Assembly (NCBI RefSeq): GCF_910592395.1
Contig: NC_088308.1
Span: forward strand, 6,651,001-6,715,000
Length of the DNA: 64,000 bases
DNA from: Lineus longissimus
Taxonomy: Eukaryota; Nemertea; Pilidiophora; Heteronemertea; Lineidae
Direction: 5' to 3'
A program made the position numbers and the translations under genes. The notes beneath the pieces were generated by a model that searched no databases, was not told the DNA's origin, and saw only the letters and a list, made by a program, of their open reading frames with translations. Numbering within the stretch: the stretch's first letter is position 1; every line of letters begins with the position of its first letter. Below, one piece after another: positions 12,101-21,800 of the stretch.

Positions 12101-15100
12101 TATCATTTTCGGCCACAACCAAACCTTTTCAGTATCTTGTGTATCCTCCGTTATTCCTGATGACTTCAGGGCACCTGTTACGCATACTGTGGATTAGGCG
12201 TCGGATTCTTAGCTGTGGGATGTTATTCCACTCCTCTTGCAGGAAAGCTGTCAAATCGTTCGTATTCGTCTGTTCAGTCACCGTACGATACACTGCCCGC
12301 TTAAGTTGGTCCCATAGGTGCTCAATTGGGTTCAGATCCGGTGAATTTGCCGGCCAGACCATCCGCTCGATGTTCCTGTTATTCAAGAAATTGTCAACGA
12401 CTCACGTCCGGTGTGGTCGCGCATTATCGTCAATGAACGCAAAGTTGTTGCCGACAGTTACTGAAAATGGCACCACGTGAGGAACACGGATTTGTCGAAG
12501 GTATTCATTGGCATTCGATCAGGTTTCCTTGGATTTGAATCAGGTCTGTCCTCTGTCTTTCGTTGATCCCAGCCCACACCATCACGCTACCACCTCCGAA
12601 TGCTGTGACAGGTTGAACACAGCATTCAGCATGTTGCTCTCCTCGGCGACGCCACACCCTTATCCTCCCATCAATGTGACGAAGGCAGGCTCGAACTTCA
12701 TCACTGAACATCACTGTGGCCCACTGCGCTCTGGTCCATCTTTCATGACACCGGGCCCATGCAAGATGCGCTTGTTTGTGACGCACGAGCAACAACGCTT
12801 TTTTGACAAGACGTCGGGCACGAAGTCCAGCAGTATGAAGTCGTATTCTGACTGTCCGACAGTTGATCCTTTGTCGATTAGCAAGAAACATGTGGTCCCG
12901 GATTGCAGTAGCTGTCACCGATCTGTTTCTCAGGGCCGAAATTCTGATATGGCGATCGATTCCTTGGGTTGTGACTTTGGTTTCCAGTCCTGGATAAGTC
13001 CTTCGCAGAAGCAGTCCGGTTGAATTTGACACGCAGTTTCCTAAATGGCATTCTAACTTACTGTCATCCTGCGGTCAAATTCCTTCACTTAAGTATTCGC
13101 CTGAAGGACACTAATGGCAATAGCCCTGTTCTGCTCCGACATTCCTGGCATGTTTCAGTGAGTGTCAAACCAAAACTAAAAGCATGGCCGACACTGCCAG
13201 TCAATTTCAGTGAACCTTGGATCAGTTTTGTTATTTTTGAATCGGCACTTTTTTCACTCAATTGAGGTTCATTCATGCGTAACAATAGGTACAGCGCTGT
13301 CATTTTCACCCGTTATGTCACACTATGGTATCATGATATCCTGCAATTTTCATTGCATTGACGTTGATACTTTAGAAATGAGGACCAATTGTTTAGGGGG
13401 AACTCACTTTTGTTGAGGTGTTTATTATAATTTTGGCATACTTCAAACATACATATTTACTTGAAGAGCAAGCTCTCTCGATTAATTTGACACCAACAGA
13501 TGGTGGATTGCGCAGGACAGATTTTTTTGGCTCATGTGAAATCTGACTTGCGCCAACATTTCAGTGGTTGAACAGGGCAAAGGACAAAGAGGAAGCAATC
13601 TTTAACATTTTAAATTTCATTCACATTTGAAGATTGACATTTAACAGATTCATTTTGTAATTTTCCTATTTGTGTTCAACTGTGAATAAAATTTCATGTT
13701 GAGAATGCTTCCTCTTTGTCCTGTTTAACCACCGAGAAGTTGGCGCAAGTGATATTTCACATGCGTCAATAAAATCTGTCCTTCGCAGTCAACCATGGAA
13801 GGGTTATGATTCTGATGGCGTCAGATTAATTGGGAGAGCTTGCTCTTCAAGAACATATGTATGTTTGTGGTTAAATGCCAAAATAATAAAAGGTGTAACA
13901 TTTTTATTGAGCCACTCTGTATATACATGTACTTGCCAAATAAAAGTTGCCATATCACAGCCTTCGTCTCTTGTCCTTCGGTCTCTGAGCGTGGGGATGA
14001 GACAAGACCACCATTGAATATTCATTGGTTGGAGGTTCCAGACCAATCAATTAGACGCGAGTATGTTTTTAACTGTCAAGTGCATATTTGGAGAGGTTTT
14101 GAAAAGATATTTGATATGGCAAGTCTACAGATATAAAGAAATTATTTGATGAACAAATTAATTTTGAATTTTGCAAATTTGGCAATAGGGGGCATGTTTT
14201 GAGATTTTTCTGCCAGTTGGCTGAAAAGAGTGGAAATATCAACGTCTGTCCAATTTTTTCGATTATCAAAACATTTCCGTTGTCAACTACCAGTTTACTT
14301 TTCACCATTTACTTGCCCGACTGTCCAAAATATCATATCAAAATTTCAGATTCATAACCCCACGCGGTCAAACATTGACAATTTCGCTGCTAAAAGGCTT
14401 AAAAAATTAATGGTGCTCTTGCCTCGGATCACTCTCGAAATGTTCGATTAACACAATACACTGTCTCCACGTATAACAATACACGGTCGGCCTTTTCTGA
14501 TTCCGCGTGCAGCCACTTATTCCTTATTCTGAGTTTTGCAATGAGGTAGAATGGCTTTATGGGGTATTTGAAACAAGCATGTCAAGTTGAGGAAGTGATT
14601 ATTGCAAGGGTCGCCTCGAAGAGCACAAGGTTCCTGAACGATCAAACTTGTTTTTTTATGATTCGCACGTCCCGTCCTTAGGACCGTGCCGACCTCGCGT
14701 CATTGAGCATGGCTATCGATGTTAGAAGAATACATCCCAACGAGGGAGGGCTGAGATGAACTAATTAACTAATAACCTGCTGAGATGTGAACAAGCTCTC
14801 AACTGCCTGACAGACAGGTACGCTACTTTATCGTTGGCCTCACGAGTTTTTTTTCCTGTAAAATCATATAGGTGGATTTATCAATAAGTGTGGATTTATC
14901 AATAAGTGTCTCTCTTTCTGAGCACTAACAGCTGTCAATGTCAGTCTATAAAGGGGAACCTATTTTTCTTGTTTCAAATATGTTTTATTATATACGTTTA
15001 CTAGTACTAGTACGTACATCTGACCACGCCTATAGGTCTGCAGCTCATGGAGTAGCATGAATGATGCAATAATCTGGCAATTGCAAGCGTCAACACGCTC

Positions 15101-18100
15101 CTCAAAAGTATCCCTATCGTAAACTTGTTTACTCGTGTCAGACAAACATTGTTTATTAGCATGCGACAAAGAATATGATTTTCTGACCGAAGTAAGCTAT
15201 AGTTTATTGCTTTGAAAATCGGAGATGAAGAGTCATTTTATATCCTCTTTATAGGCTGTGTCTGTTTCTATATCATTTATTGACAAGGTTTGGATCATTT
15301 GTATTTTATCAACGTGATAGGCATGGTACACAAACATGACGGAACATGGCGAAGAAAAAGTCCTTCAACAAAAACAACAAGTTCTAATCTTTTTTTGTGT
15401 CGCCTGGTACAGAGCATATGTAGAATTTCGATGACTTACCTGCTCTCCTGGATCGTACGAGAAATTGAAGTACTGTTTAGCTTTTGTCTTGACATCTTGT
15501 TCGAAGGCAATGTACTCCTCGCCCGTGTGTCGATTGTAGTACAAGATAAAGAAGAGTGCTGCATAAGCCTTCAGGGCGTCATCATCCCTTCCGTCATTCT
15601 AAAAAGACGAGGCATCCATGGCCACGAGGTGAAAAGTGTTAGAGGGATAAGCGGGTGACATGTTTTCAAAAACGACCTTGTTTTCGCTAAAATTCATCTC
15701 CATGGCCCTTAAATCAGTTAAAATGCCATTTCTTATTTTGGAAAAAAAGCCCAATTAGAGAGAAAAAAATGAATAGTCATTAGCACAGGCTGTTGAAATA
15801 AATGTACATTTCTAACAAGAACTCTCTCAATCTCAAAAACCTGCATATTTTAACCATACATTAAGTCATCTTTTTTCCAGAAGGAATACCTGTTTCCAGT
15901 TAAAGTCGCCATATGCCCTTTTCTGCGGGTAGTAGATAAGACTAAAGAATATGTAGTTCCCATTGATCAGGCCTTGGTCGTACGCGAGGAGGGCAATCTT
16001 ACGCACTTTGTCACCTCGAATGGCTAGGATGATGACTAGATATGAAAAATAGAAAGACCAGCATGAGAAACAGATAACTTTACACAGCTGGTGTATCAAA
16101 CTGTATGAAACATTTTGCCATCACTCAAATGAAAGAGTTGTAAACAGGTCTACGTAAATTTTTCACTATAAATGTACCAGGCAACGATACAAACATGTGA
16201 TAATGTGTGTAAAGGCAGAAAAAAAGCCTCTTACTTCTGCTGACCGCTGCACAATTCTTCAATGCCTCCTCCAGGCTTACAGGCTGGTCGTCACCAATCA
16301 CTTCCGTCCTGGCGACAGTCACGTTGTTATCACTCATGACCTTCTGTATAGCATCATTGGTCAGGATCCACACGATGTCCGGGTGCTTCTCCCAGATGAC
16401 GCTGACACGGGTCCATCGAAATGTCTGTACCATTTCATAAACCATGGCAGCACTTTTTTCGAAGGTTCCCAAGAAACGGGTAAGGGTCTAAAATTTAAAA
16501 ACGAGGAGTTTGACAATGAAAACGTGGTTGATTCTGATTAATTGACATGTCGAATTGCTTGATTCTACTCGACCGTTCCCCGCTTTCGTCGCCGTGGCCA
16601 AACTACGCTTGGCTCAGGCGGTTATTGATGAGTAAATATTACCCGCTGGATGGCTAAGCGATATATTATTGCATGGAAATAGATCCTTTTAAAGAGAGTA
16701 ATAAGATGACTTTTTGATTGAAATTCTTGAATCTCAGTCAACCTAATTCATGAAAACAAAATATTTCTGGGGTTTTTTTTGTTGTTTAAATGGCCGTTTT
16801 AATTACTTGCAATGTCCAAGTACCTCTGTCACACGGTGTCATTGAGAGGAGATTGTATGAAATTGCTCAGCATTCTAACTGAAAAACTGAATTAGGCACG
16901 CTGTCTTGTGTCACGCTGCTTGAGCGTCGACTGGCGAGGGTCAAGTAAAACGAGCACTTGCTGCAAAAATTAACCTACCCTAAATTCAACTTTATCCAAC
17001 ATCTCTATGCCTTGGCATACCCCAGAGAACTCTGGCAGGTTTAGGTAGGCGGCAAGTCTTCCGATATGACGACACACGTTAGAACACTGGGGCCCGATCA
17101 CCACATCGAACTGTTTTGATTGAAGGGCTGTGTAGGCATTGCCTGGTAAACGGAGTTAAGGTTGAAATGAGTCGAAGTCTAGGACGTCTTGATGACAAAG
17201 ACTAATATTTGTCTAATAAAGACAGAAATCTTCGCCCGGATATGTCTTGGTCATAGGCCGCGGTTGAAATGATAAGAAGCTTCTATGCTGTGGTCTTCCA
17301 GTGACTCGGACTCTCGCTAGCAATTCATAAGAGTCCTTTGTTTTCGAAATGTTATGAAACCTGCCTCTCATTTGCCCCAGTGTGATACTTGTTGACACTA
17401 ACGGGAAATATTTGTCCCTCGATCGAGACCATTTTGACGACGTACTACACGTGCGCGTCCCTAAGGAAATTGTGCTACTGCCTTTGACATGCATCGTTCC
17501 CACGGTCATATCAACCGATATCCCCAATCCTCCCAGTGTCACAGTTTGTTAAACGAATATTACGCGATGGACAATGGCAAAATGGACTATACAGTACGTA
17601 GTTAACTCAACTTCTGGGCATCCTATAAAATCTTGTCACTAATTTCAACATTTTGATGAATCTGACACAACTCTGAAATAGGTTCACGATTTATTTTCCC
17701 ATGTTCTCAATTCCATTAGGATAGCTGAAAATACCAAAAAATATGAATGATACTTGTACTTGCTATATATTGGATGGGTATTTTAGATATTTTTGACAAG
17801 TTTAGGGTGCAAGGCCAAGGGGCTCACCTAGTCCTTCTCTTGCCTTGCATCCCGTATCAACGAATGTCACCGAGAAGTTGTAACCTGGTAAAATACCGCG
17901 GCGTTCGATCTCCTCCAAAGCACTGTAAACTGAAAATAAACCAAATGGGGCGCTGAAAGAAATCTTCTAACTGATCTCCTGCAAGAGACAAGTACTGAGG
18001 GAAATGAGATTAAGAAACAACAATAATATTTGTCTTTAATAAATCACCTAGTGCTCGGTTGCAAATGTCGGTTGCCTTCCGGCTATTTAGCAAGGTTTGC

Positions 18101-18870
18101 TGTTATGAAGGCAACATCCAGTATAAACATAAATGCTATCTCTCATTTTCATACTATTTATGTTAACTTTTATTAATAAATCATCTTATTTTGCAAAATA
18201 CTAGTAAAAAACAACAGAATAAATGCACATTTTTATATTCTATAGTTTCTTAATTAGTGAGAAAGATGGGCACTCAACCATTCCTTGCTTTTTCAAAAAG
18301 TGTATTTATTTTTTTAGAACGATTAACATGTTTTGTTTCGGAGAATGTTTAGTCTGACTCACTTAATACGCTTTCCAGGGAGTATCTTTAGTATGGGACG
18401 GTTTATAATTGATTAATATTCAAAGAGAAGCAATCTGAAGTGTGACGTTTAATAAATTACGGCTAATCAATGTATAAAATGCCCTCCATTTTCAGAATTG
18501 GATCTATGTGCTAGTCTTTCTGAAAAACGCTACGTTGCATTTTTGTTTAATATGTGTATACATGCTTGTATATATAGGTGTACATGTGTGTTACATTTTG
18601 TTTGAAGACCAAACTTAACAATATTGATATGTAACTGGTAGAAAGTTCATTTTCTACGAGACAAAATAACATAAATAGTACTGGTACAAATAAAGTTGAC
18701 TTACTTGCTGCACCAGACATCTCCTGACCGAAAGGAAATTTGAAGTAACCATCGGACTTTGGAAGAATCGCCAGCATGTTCAATGTCACGCCAGAACACG
18801 TGCGTAAAATAGTGAACGAACAAAGTACACAACAAAAAATAATCAGTTTCAATTCGCAGCACATATTCAT
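19..18870 (-). CDS. Receptor-type guanylate cyclase (natriuretic peptide receptor-like), 18 exons, 3' end outside window
   Basis: Single-pass membrane receptor expected to make cGMP when a peptide binds its ectodomain. Exons on the minus strand, 5' to 3': 18705-18870, 17828-17929, 16979-17142, 16235-16487, 15890-16035, 15440-15598, 6322-6457, 5439-5533, 4905-5040, 4112-4208, 3771-3867, 3204-3272, 3013-3093, 2494-2598, 2104-2175, 1205-1349, 481-630, 19-193. All phases agree, giving 782 residues plus two bases. Residues 1-26 are a signal peptide, about 27-452 the ligand-binding fold, about 458-482 the membrane helix and about 500-782 the kinase-homology domain. That domain has VAMK, HGN in place of HRD, DFG and APE. 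The last exon ends at a clean donor (GTGAGC, 13-18), so the dimerisation helix and cyclase domain should lie left of position 1. Family assignment is firm. The ligand is unknown, and sperm-peptide or orphan receptors of the same family cannot be excluded. Confidence 0.93.
481..630 (-). CDS. Guanylate cyclase receptor exon 17
   Basis: Residues 675-725. LLWTAPEVLRKLVKVSTKEG, with the APE motif, then DIYSLAIILQEVVERNGVFY, matching 'GDvYSfgiil.Ei..r.g.f'. Donor GTAAAA. Ends in phase 1. Confidence 0.95.
1205..1349 (-). CDS. Guanylate cyclase receptor exon 16
   Basis: Residues 627-675. GLTYIHDSYAKTHGNLKSSN, with HGN replacing the HRD catalytic loop, then FLVKLADFGPAEWYM with an intact DFG. This is the diagnostic pseudokinase segment. 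Ends in phase 1. Confidence 0.95.
2104..2175 (-). CDS. Guanylate cyclase receptor exon 15
   Basis: Residues 603-626. DILENFDFAMDLHFKFSLIN then DILE, matching 'DiLen..i.Ld..fk.Sli.Di..'. Phase 0 at both ends. Confidence 0.92.
2494..2598 (-). CDS. Guanylate cyclase receptor exon 14
   Basis: Residues 568-602. LNDLTHSNVARFIGACIEPS and LLITEYCPKGSLQ are signature kinase-homology segments (family: 'hl.rFiGac...p.....eyc.rGSLqd'). Confidence 0.94.
3013..3093 (-). CDS. Guanylate cyclase receptor exon 13
   Basis: Residues 541-567. GNIVAMKHM carries the retained VAxK lysine, followed by EVKLTNALKQEMKM. To stay in phase and keep family spacing, the exon must end at ATG with the weak donor GTTGGT (3007-3012). 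The better-looking GTAAAG four bases downstream would introduce a stop. Confidence 0.85.
3204..3272 (-). CDS. Guanylate cyclase receptor exon 12
   Basis: Residues 518-540. VSFVSLGNKSGIDQQFIETG, the start of the kinase-homology domain. The 3' side reads CAG then GCAAGT, so this intron appears to be of the GC-AG class. Confidence 0.87.
3391..3460 (+). repeat. tRNA-like (SINE head) sequence in intron 11
   Basis: TGGACTAGTGGCTCTCGCC resembles a pol III A box and TAGTTCAAACCCCAC a B box, at tRNA-like spacing. The arms do not pair well enough for a working tRNA, so a tRNA-derived SINE or tRNA relic is the better reading. Confidence 0.45.
3771..3867 (-). CDS. Guanylate cyclase receptor exon 11 (cytoplasmic juxtamembrane)
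   Basis: Residues 485-517. MKWSINRVDI takes the place of the usual 'LWki..edI', followed by a stretch ending NSMMSQ. It was found by asking for an exon with length 1 mod 3 that turns phase 2 into phase 0. It has acceptor TTTTCTGTAG and donor GTAAGT. Confidence 0.85.
4112..4208 (-). CDS. Guanylate cyclase receptor exon 10 (transmembrane)
   Basis: Residues 453-485. LVITLAAVTATLVVTMVLVV then SAVYFIYR is the single membrane helix with its basic stop-transfer end. Acceptor TTTCAG, donor GTGAGT. Ends in phase 2. Confidence 0.93.
4905..5040 (-). CDS. Guanylate cyclase receptor exon 9 (juxtamembrane ectodomain)
   Basis: Residues 408-453. VVLWPGGRTTAPLDRPTCGY is the hallmark 'W..g..pPlD.P.CGf.n..C' just outside the membrane, followed by ENEFCKE. 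Donor GTGAGA. Ends in phase 1. Confidence 0.94.
5439..5533 (-). CDS. Guanylate cyclase receptor exon 8
   Basis: Residues 376-407. ITGALTLNANGDREQAF matches the family's 'G.v.id.nGDR...f' strand. Acceptor CATTAG, donor GTAGTA. Phase 1 in, phase 0 out. Confidence 0.92.
6322..6457 (-). CDS. Guanylate cyclase receptor exon 7
   Basis: Residues 331-376. VPYQAANVYEAVYLFARSVN, then NETLAEGG and ISQRLWNRSF: the conserved 'yDav.lyA.alnetl' helix and 'LWNRtF' strand. It has three N-glycosylation sites (NET, NGT, NRS). Perfect donor GTAAGT (6316-6321). Ends in phase 1. Confidence 0.93.
6679..6938. mobile_element. 260-bp non-autonomous DNA element with terminal inverted repeats and a C16 run
   Basis: The left end CAGTGGTGGATTTGAG and the reverse complement of the right end, CAGTAGCGGATATAGA, match at 12 of 16 positions. 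CAGTGGCGGAT-type ends are common in invertebrate hAT-like miniature elements. A run of 16 C lies at 6715-6730. Target-site duplication is not clear. Confidence 0.65.
7841..7893 (+). mobile_element. hAT-like element end with G16 run (partial)
   Basis: Starts CAGTGGCGGATCCAG, like the end of the element at 6679, and runs into 16 G (7878-7893). No matching second end was found nearby, so this looks like a fragment. Confidence 0.45.
8236..8306. repeat. Two-copy tandem repeat, 39-bp period
   Basis: Copies at 8236-8267 and 8275-8306 share CGTTTTGTGGAC and GTCCAGCAGT with few mismatches. The period is 13 codons, so the minus strand reads a repeated CWTDL.VHKT within an otherwise unsupported ORF. 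Confidence 0.7.
8731..8846. repeat. AT-rich inverted/tandem repeat
   Basis: Copies of TTTTGAATTTTGAA occur on both sides of their own reverse complement (TTCAAAATTCAAAATTCAA), so several alternative hairpins can form. No coding potential. Confidence 0.75.
9501..10227 (+). pseudogene. C-terminal part of a Harbinger Myb/SANT-partner-like protein, decayed
   Basis: Two segments fit a spliced reading: 9501-9588 and 9875-10227 (donor GTAAAA, acceptor TTTTCAG, phase kept). The first gives KTRANAMKGRISNAG. The second gives an acidic stretch, then KRKKKARED, then a charged coiled coil (RRQEELDVRREEMEIQRKKL, LEMESQERL). This layout matches the tail of the Myb/SANT-like accessory protein carried by PIF/Harbinger elements, and a Harbinger transposase lies next to it in convergent orientation. 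The DNA-binding trihelix is not visible upstream. A 38-bp frame-shifting duplication (9913-9988) and a second small indel damage the middle. Confidence 0.55.
9913..9988. repeat. Exact 38-bp tandem duplication
   Basis: Copies at 9913-9950 and 9951-9988 are identical. Since 38 is not a multiple of three, each copy is read in a different frame (PVPKRKKKARED versus LFRKERKRQER). Confidence 0.95.
10649..11826 (-). pseudogene. PIF/Harbinger (HARBI1-like, DDE_Tnp_4) transposase with one frameshift
   Basis: The N-terminal part reads from 11826 to about 11291 (FRFDRIELLQLRNALQFPPY). The catalytic part reads in another frame from about 11287 to 10649. It has WGFIDGT (first Asp), YGDPAYPLWP (second Asp) and SVEWGFGKV (Glu), plus the family strings YNGHKRVHGLKF and GRRHDSFLL. 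Together this is about 390 residues, normal for the family. The frames meet at a five-G run (11287-11291), where one more base would join them. That points to a one-base deletion, or an assembly error in a homopolymer. A real intron here is less likely because the protein sequence continues across the run. I could not place the element's outer ends. Confidence 0.85.
11868..11957. repeat. Clustered TAGCGTT motifs with a 13-bp inverted repeat
   Basis: TAGCGTT or its complement occurs five times in 90 bp. ATAGCGTTATCGT (11868-11880) pairs with 11935-11947. It lies just upstream of the Harbinger transposase start, so it may be subterminal binding repeats of that element. Confidence 0.6.
11996..13289. 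mobile_element. Complete-ended Tc1-like element, 1294 bp
   Basis: Inverted repeats of about 68 bp (11996-12063 and 13222-13289) start CCTATTGTTACGCATGAA and match at roughly nine positions in ten. TA dinucleotides flank both sides (11994-11995 and 13290-13291), the Tc1/mariner target duplication. It carries a dead transposase on the minus strand. Confidence 0.93.
12129..13151 (-). pseudogene. Tc1-like DD34E transposase, inactivated
   Basis: Reads from a start at 13151 (MPGMSEQNRAIAISVLQ). It contains FSDEV (first Asp), FGGGSVMVWAGI, FIDDNARPH (second Asp) and WPANSPDLNPIEHLWDQLKR (Glu). Lesions seen: a stop at 13089-13091 with a degraded stretch after it, a frameshift near 12510, and a stop at 12402-12404 just after the second Asp. 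Length and motif order fit a Tc1 transposase of about 340 residues, but it cannot make one. Confidence 0.92.
13411..13915. mobile_element. Long fold-back (hairpin) element with arms of about 220 bp
   Basis: The left arm (about 13411-13628) and the right arm (about 13676-13915) are reverse complements with scattered mismatches and indels. Perfect blocks include 13460-13477 with 13834-13851 (18 bp) and 13582-13597 with 13706-13721 (16 bp). No coding region. Probably a non-autonomous inverted-repeat transposon. Confidence 0.88.
14872..14907. repeat. Two-copy 18-bp tandem repeat
   Basis: GTGGATTTATCAATAAGT is repeated exactly twice. Confidence 0.9.
15440..15598 (-). CDS. Guanylate cyclase receptor exon 6
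   Basis: Residues 278-330. Contains DGRDDDALKAYAALFFILYY and an NFS glycosylation site. Donor GTAAGT opens the unusually long intron 6. Phase 0 at both ends. Confidence 0.92.
15890..16035 (-). CDS. Guanylate cyclase receptor exon 5
   Basis: Residues 229-277. Contains IILAIRGDKVRKIALLAYDQ and GLINGNYIFFSLIYYPQK, matching the 'm...A...G...G.YvF' segment of the ectodomain. The donor GTATTC is weak but phase-correct. Confidence 0.92.
16235..16487 (-). CDS. Guanylate cyclase receptor exon 4
   Basis: Residues 145-228. Contains LTRFLGTFEKSAAMVYEMV and FRWTRVSVIWEK, the family's conserved 'W..v.viy' strand, plus an NVT glycosylation site. Donor GTAAGA. Ends in phase 1. Confidence 0.93.
16979..17142 (-). 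CDS. Guanylate cyclase receptor exon 3
   Basis: Residues 90-144. Contains FDVVIGPQCSNVCRHIGRLA and LPEFSGVCQG. The GPxCSxVC and SGVC cysteines are typical of the ligand-binding region. Donor GTAGGT. Ends in phase 0. Confidence 0.93.
17828..17929 (-). CDS. Guanylate cyclase receptor exon 2
   Basis: Residues 56-89. It carries ALEEIERRGILPGYNF, SVTFVDTGCKARE and an NFS glycosylation site. The acceptor is TTTTCAG and the donor GTGAGC. Phase 1 in, phase 1 out. Confidence 0.92.
18705..18870 (-). CDS. Guanylate cyclase receptor exon 1 (signal peptide)
   Basis: Residues 1-55. The start at 18870 gives a hydrophobic leader (LKLIIFCCVLCSFTIL) followed by VTLNMLAILPKSDGYFKFPF, a usual N-terminal strand of the ANF-receptor fold. 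The donor is GTAAGT (18699-18704). Ends in phase 1. Confidence 0.9.
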
Positions 18871-21800
18871 TCAAACTGGAATTAGAATCTCAGATAGACA
18901 ATAGACCTCATCCGAATATGATGCGCACGCCAAGCGCAAGTGACCACTAAAATGGTCAATGAATGGAAAGGCCGGACGCTCTTCTGGTCATCTGATCGAA
19001 TCTGTGATTGGTTATCATATACGATGTAGCAACATCGCTAATCACGCGTCGTATTTATACACATGCGCATCCTCATTTTCATAGATTATTGACATACTGT
19101 AGTCTCATATCGGTGGAAGCGGGCACTGCTGATCGCGCATGAATACAACGTATTACCTGACTTTACCCCTGTGTCGGAAGAACCACCGCAGTGGTTCACC
19201 GTGTCCTTGCGAAAGACACCTAATTCTACATTGATGCTTTCCTCCACACTGGAGTATTTAAATGTAGGCGCCAGTTTTGCCCAGGAAGTTCACATGCAGT
19301 GGGCCAGCATCGTGCTACAGAAAGCAAGATACTGTAAGTCCAAGCCTGATCAGCCTTTTCGGTGGCTATGCAATAGCACATACGTCATGTTTACTGTCAT
19401 GTCCTCCACGATGATGTTTTTTTATCTAAGTTGATTGTGGTTATGAAACTGAATTATGATAGTGAGATGGAAAGACAACAGGGGAATTATTTTATGTGCA
19501 TGTTACAGTGTGTCAAGAAACACTGTATATCATTATATATATTTGGACATTGACTTTCTAGGCCTTGTGACAATGCACTTTGGCAATACTAGTATGTTAT
19601 ATTTCAAGGTTTGTGGATGTGCCGTGAGAGGACAACATGCGTCTATCACGAAGGCGATTCGTCTAATACGTTATTGCGATTGGCCATTTCCTATGGTCTG
19701 ATTAATATGTGATAAATAACATGTGGTCATCGAACTAAGGAGAGAGGCTTTTTCCCTTCGACCATCCTGGGCAATGGACGCATATCAGGGGCGCGGGTAG
19801 TTTCTAAGGTAAACTCTTAATTCCGAATATTCATCAGCTAGTGGTGCTGAAAGTTACTGGTCCAGTCATGTATTTCATGGTCCCGTTCCTGATATGGCGC
19901 CATAGCCAAGGTAGGTCATATCCCTTCTTCGCTTCTGTCTACTCTAAGCCGTATGCGCAATTCTTCTATCTATCGATTATCCTAAGATTGTGACTTCACC
20001 TAAGAATCCCTATGAAACTACATCAAGTCTTGGCTTGTTACTTTCAGTTCTCTCTGTTGAATGACCGGCAGTCACTATTCTATCTAAACTGCAAGGTCAA
20101 GATCTACAGCCTCTGGAGGGGCACACTTGCGGCTGGGCTGGGTATCGGCTGTACCCTATGAGATTATAACCATTACCCGGTATCCCGTGTTGTCGTACAT
20201 GCACATCGAAAGCAGAGCGCACATGGCTTACGCCGTAAATTGGCGCACGTTTTGCAGCTCCTGGAAATGTAATCAGCAGATTCAGCACCAAATGAACTGC
20301 CACCTGTACACTGCCTTTCTATGACACTGCAAACCTAACCAGCAAGACACGCCAGCCACTGGCCATGGATTGCCAACTTCGAAACGTGCCACATTTCCAT
20401 ACACCTGCAATACGTTTGTATAGCAGGCACGATACGTACATGAATTCTATTGGAGGAAATATTATCTCCTCTTCTTCTCTGTTTCTCCTGTATAAGTTAT
20501 CGGAACACAAACTTCGAGAAATGCAAACAAAAGAAATGAAAATGTATTTATTCATAGAAATTCGATAACAATTGTAATATACATTGAGAGTAAAGTGTGC
20601 AAAAGCATAATGTAAAGCGAGTGCTGCAAATGTGTGTCAGTGAGAAACGCATATAAAAAAGGGAAAAGATGACATGCATGTAAATTGAAAAAAACAACAA
20701 CGCATATTTGTCTTATGCCAAACTACATGTAAAAGGGATAAAACCGTACCGTGTTAAATCATTTACAGCTTGACCATAGCCATTTCACGAATAATCTTAC
20801 AGAGCGTGTACTGTCTCGTGAATCACCACGAATATAAACAAATATATAGATACAAGTTAGATTTGATTTAAAGTAAACGCACATGTATTTCTGATTTTGG
20901 CTAAATAAGGCGCACCAATGATTTACGTGTTGTATACTTTTGACACATTTCCACTTGGCAAATTATTCAAAAACGTTTCCAAGTCATCCAACTGAAAATA
21001 TCCTTTTTTGTATTATTTTTTTCTCCCCGAAACTATCGTAGAAATAAAGCAAAAACTGGCCCTTGGTGCACCCTCCTCACCAAAATTGCCTGAAATAGAA
21101 ACCAGAATCCGCAAAATTTGACGATTTGCAGTTTACTTTGACACAGTTTCAGTGCTCAAGAGTTGGTCAGGATACCCAGCACATATTGATTATAAAGCAA
21201 TTTTTAAACATAATGACACGACATTTTATACTAATTAGCACCAGGATTATCATCAGTAACATGACACGCATAGTTTTAAATGTTATAATAAGATACCAAT
21301 AACATACAACAGCAAGGCACTGACGTTAGACTACAAAAATACACACTAATCGAAACTACAAAACAGCCCAAAACACTTTAACACTGAATGAAGACCTGGA
21401 TTAACTAATTGCGTTTTTCTGCTGTGAAACCCTTATCCCCAAAAAAACGCACGGCCACAGCGGTATTAGTACAGTTTGTTGGAATCATCACGGACGCCAA
21501 CAGCATCAGGTACCCACTGTGCTCGGGCGTAGTTTTCTTGCGGCGGCGACCTCAGCCAAAATATTATATTTCGCAAATATTGGAAGCAACGGAACATGTT
21601 CAAAAGACCTCAGTCAGCAACAAGACTTACACCCAATTGGTTACATTGTGGTAATTTGTAAAAGCGCTCATTTGAATCTTCCACGAGTAGTTGATCTTTC
21701 CTTGAGATGGCGATTAACTCGATCGGTACCTCTCTCCCGAGGTTAAGCTGTGCTGCCATCTTTGAAATAGCGACGAATCGAACATTTAGTAACGTTTCAG

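Larger units (their letters stand above)
6458..15439 (-). other. Intron 6 of the guanylate cyclase receptor, enlarged by transposons
   Basis: This stretch separates exons 6 and 7, which join in phase. It holds at least four DNA-transposon units (6679-6938, about 9501-11957, 11996-13289, 13411-13915), a short hAT-like end (7841), an AT-rich inverted repeat (8731-8846) and short tandem repeats. Between them (6939-7840, 7894-8230, 8847-9500, 13916-14871, 14908-15439) I see no exon. Confidence 0.85.

Noticed and set aside
12508-13023. 171-codon plus-strand ORF
   Set aside because: Antisense shadow of the Tc1 transposase.
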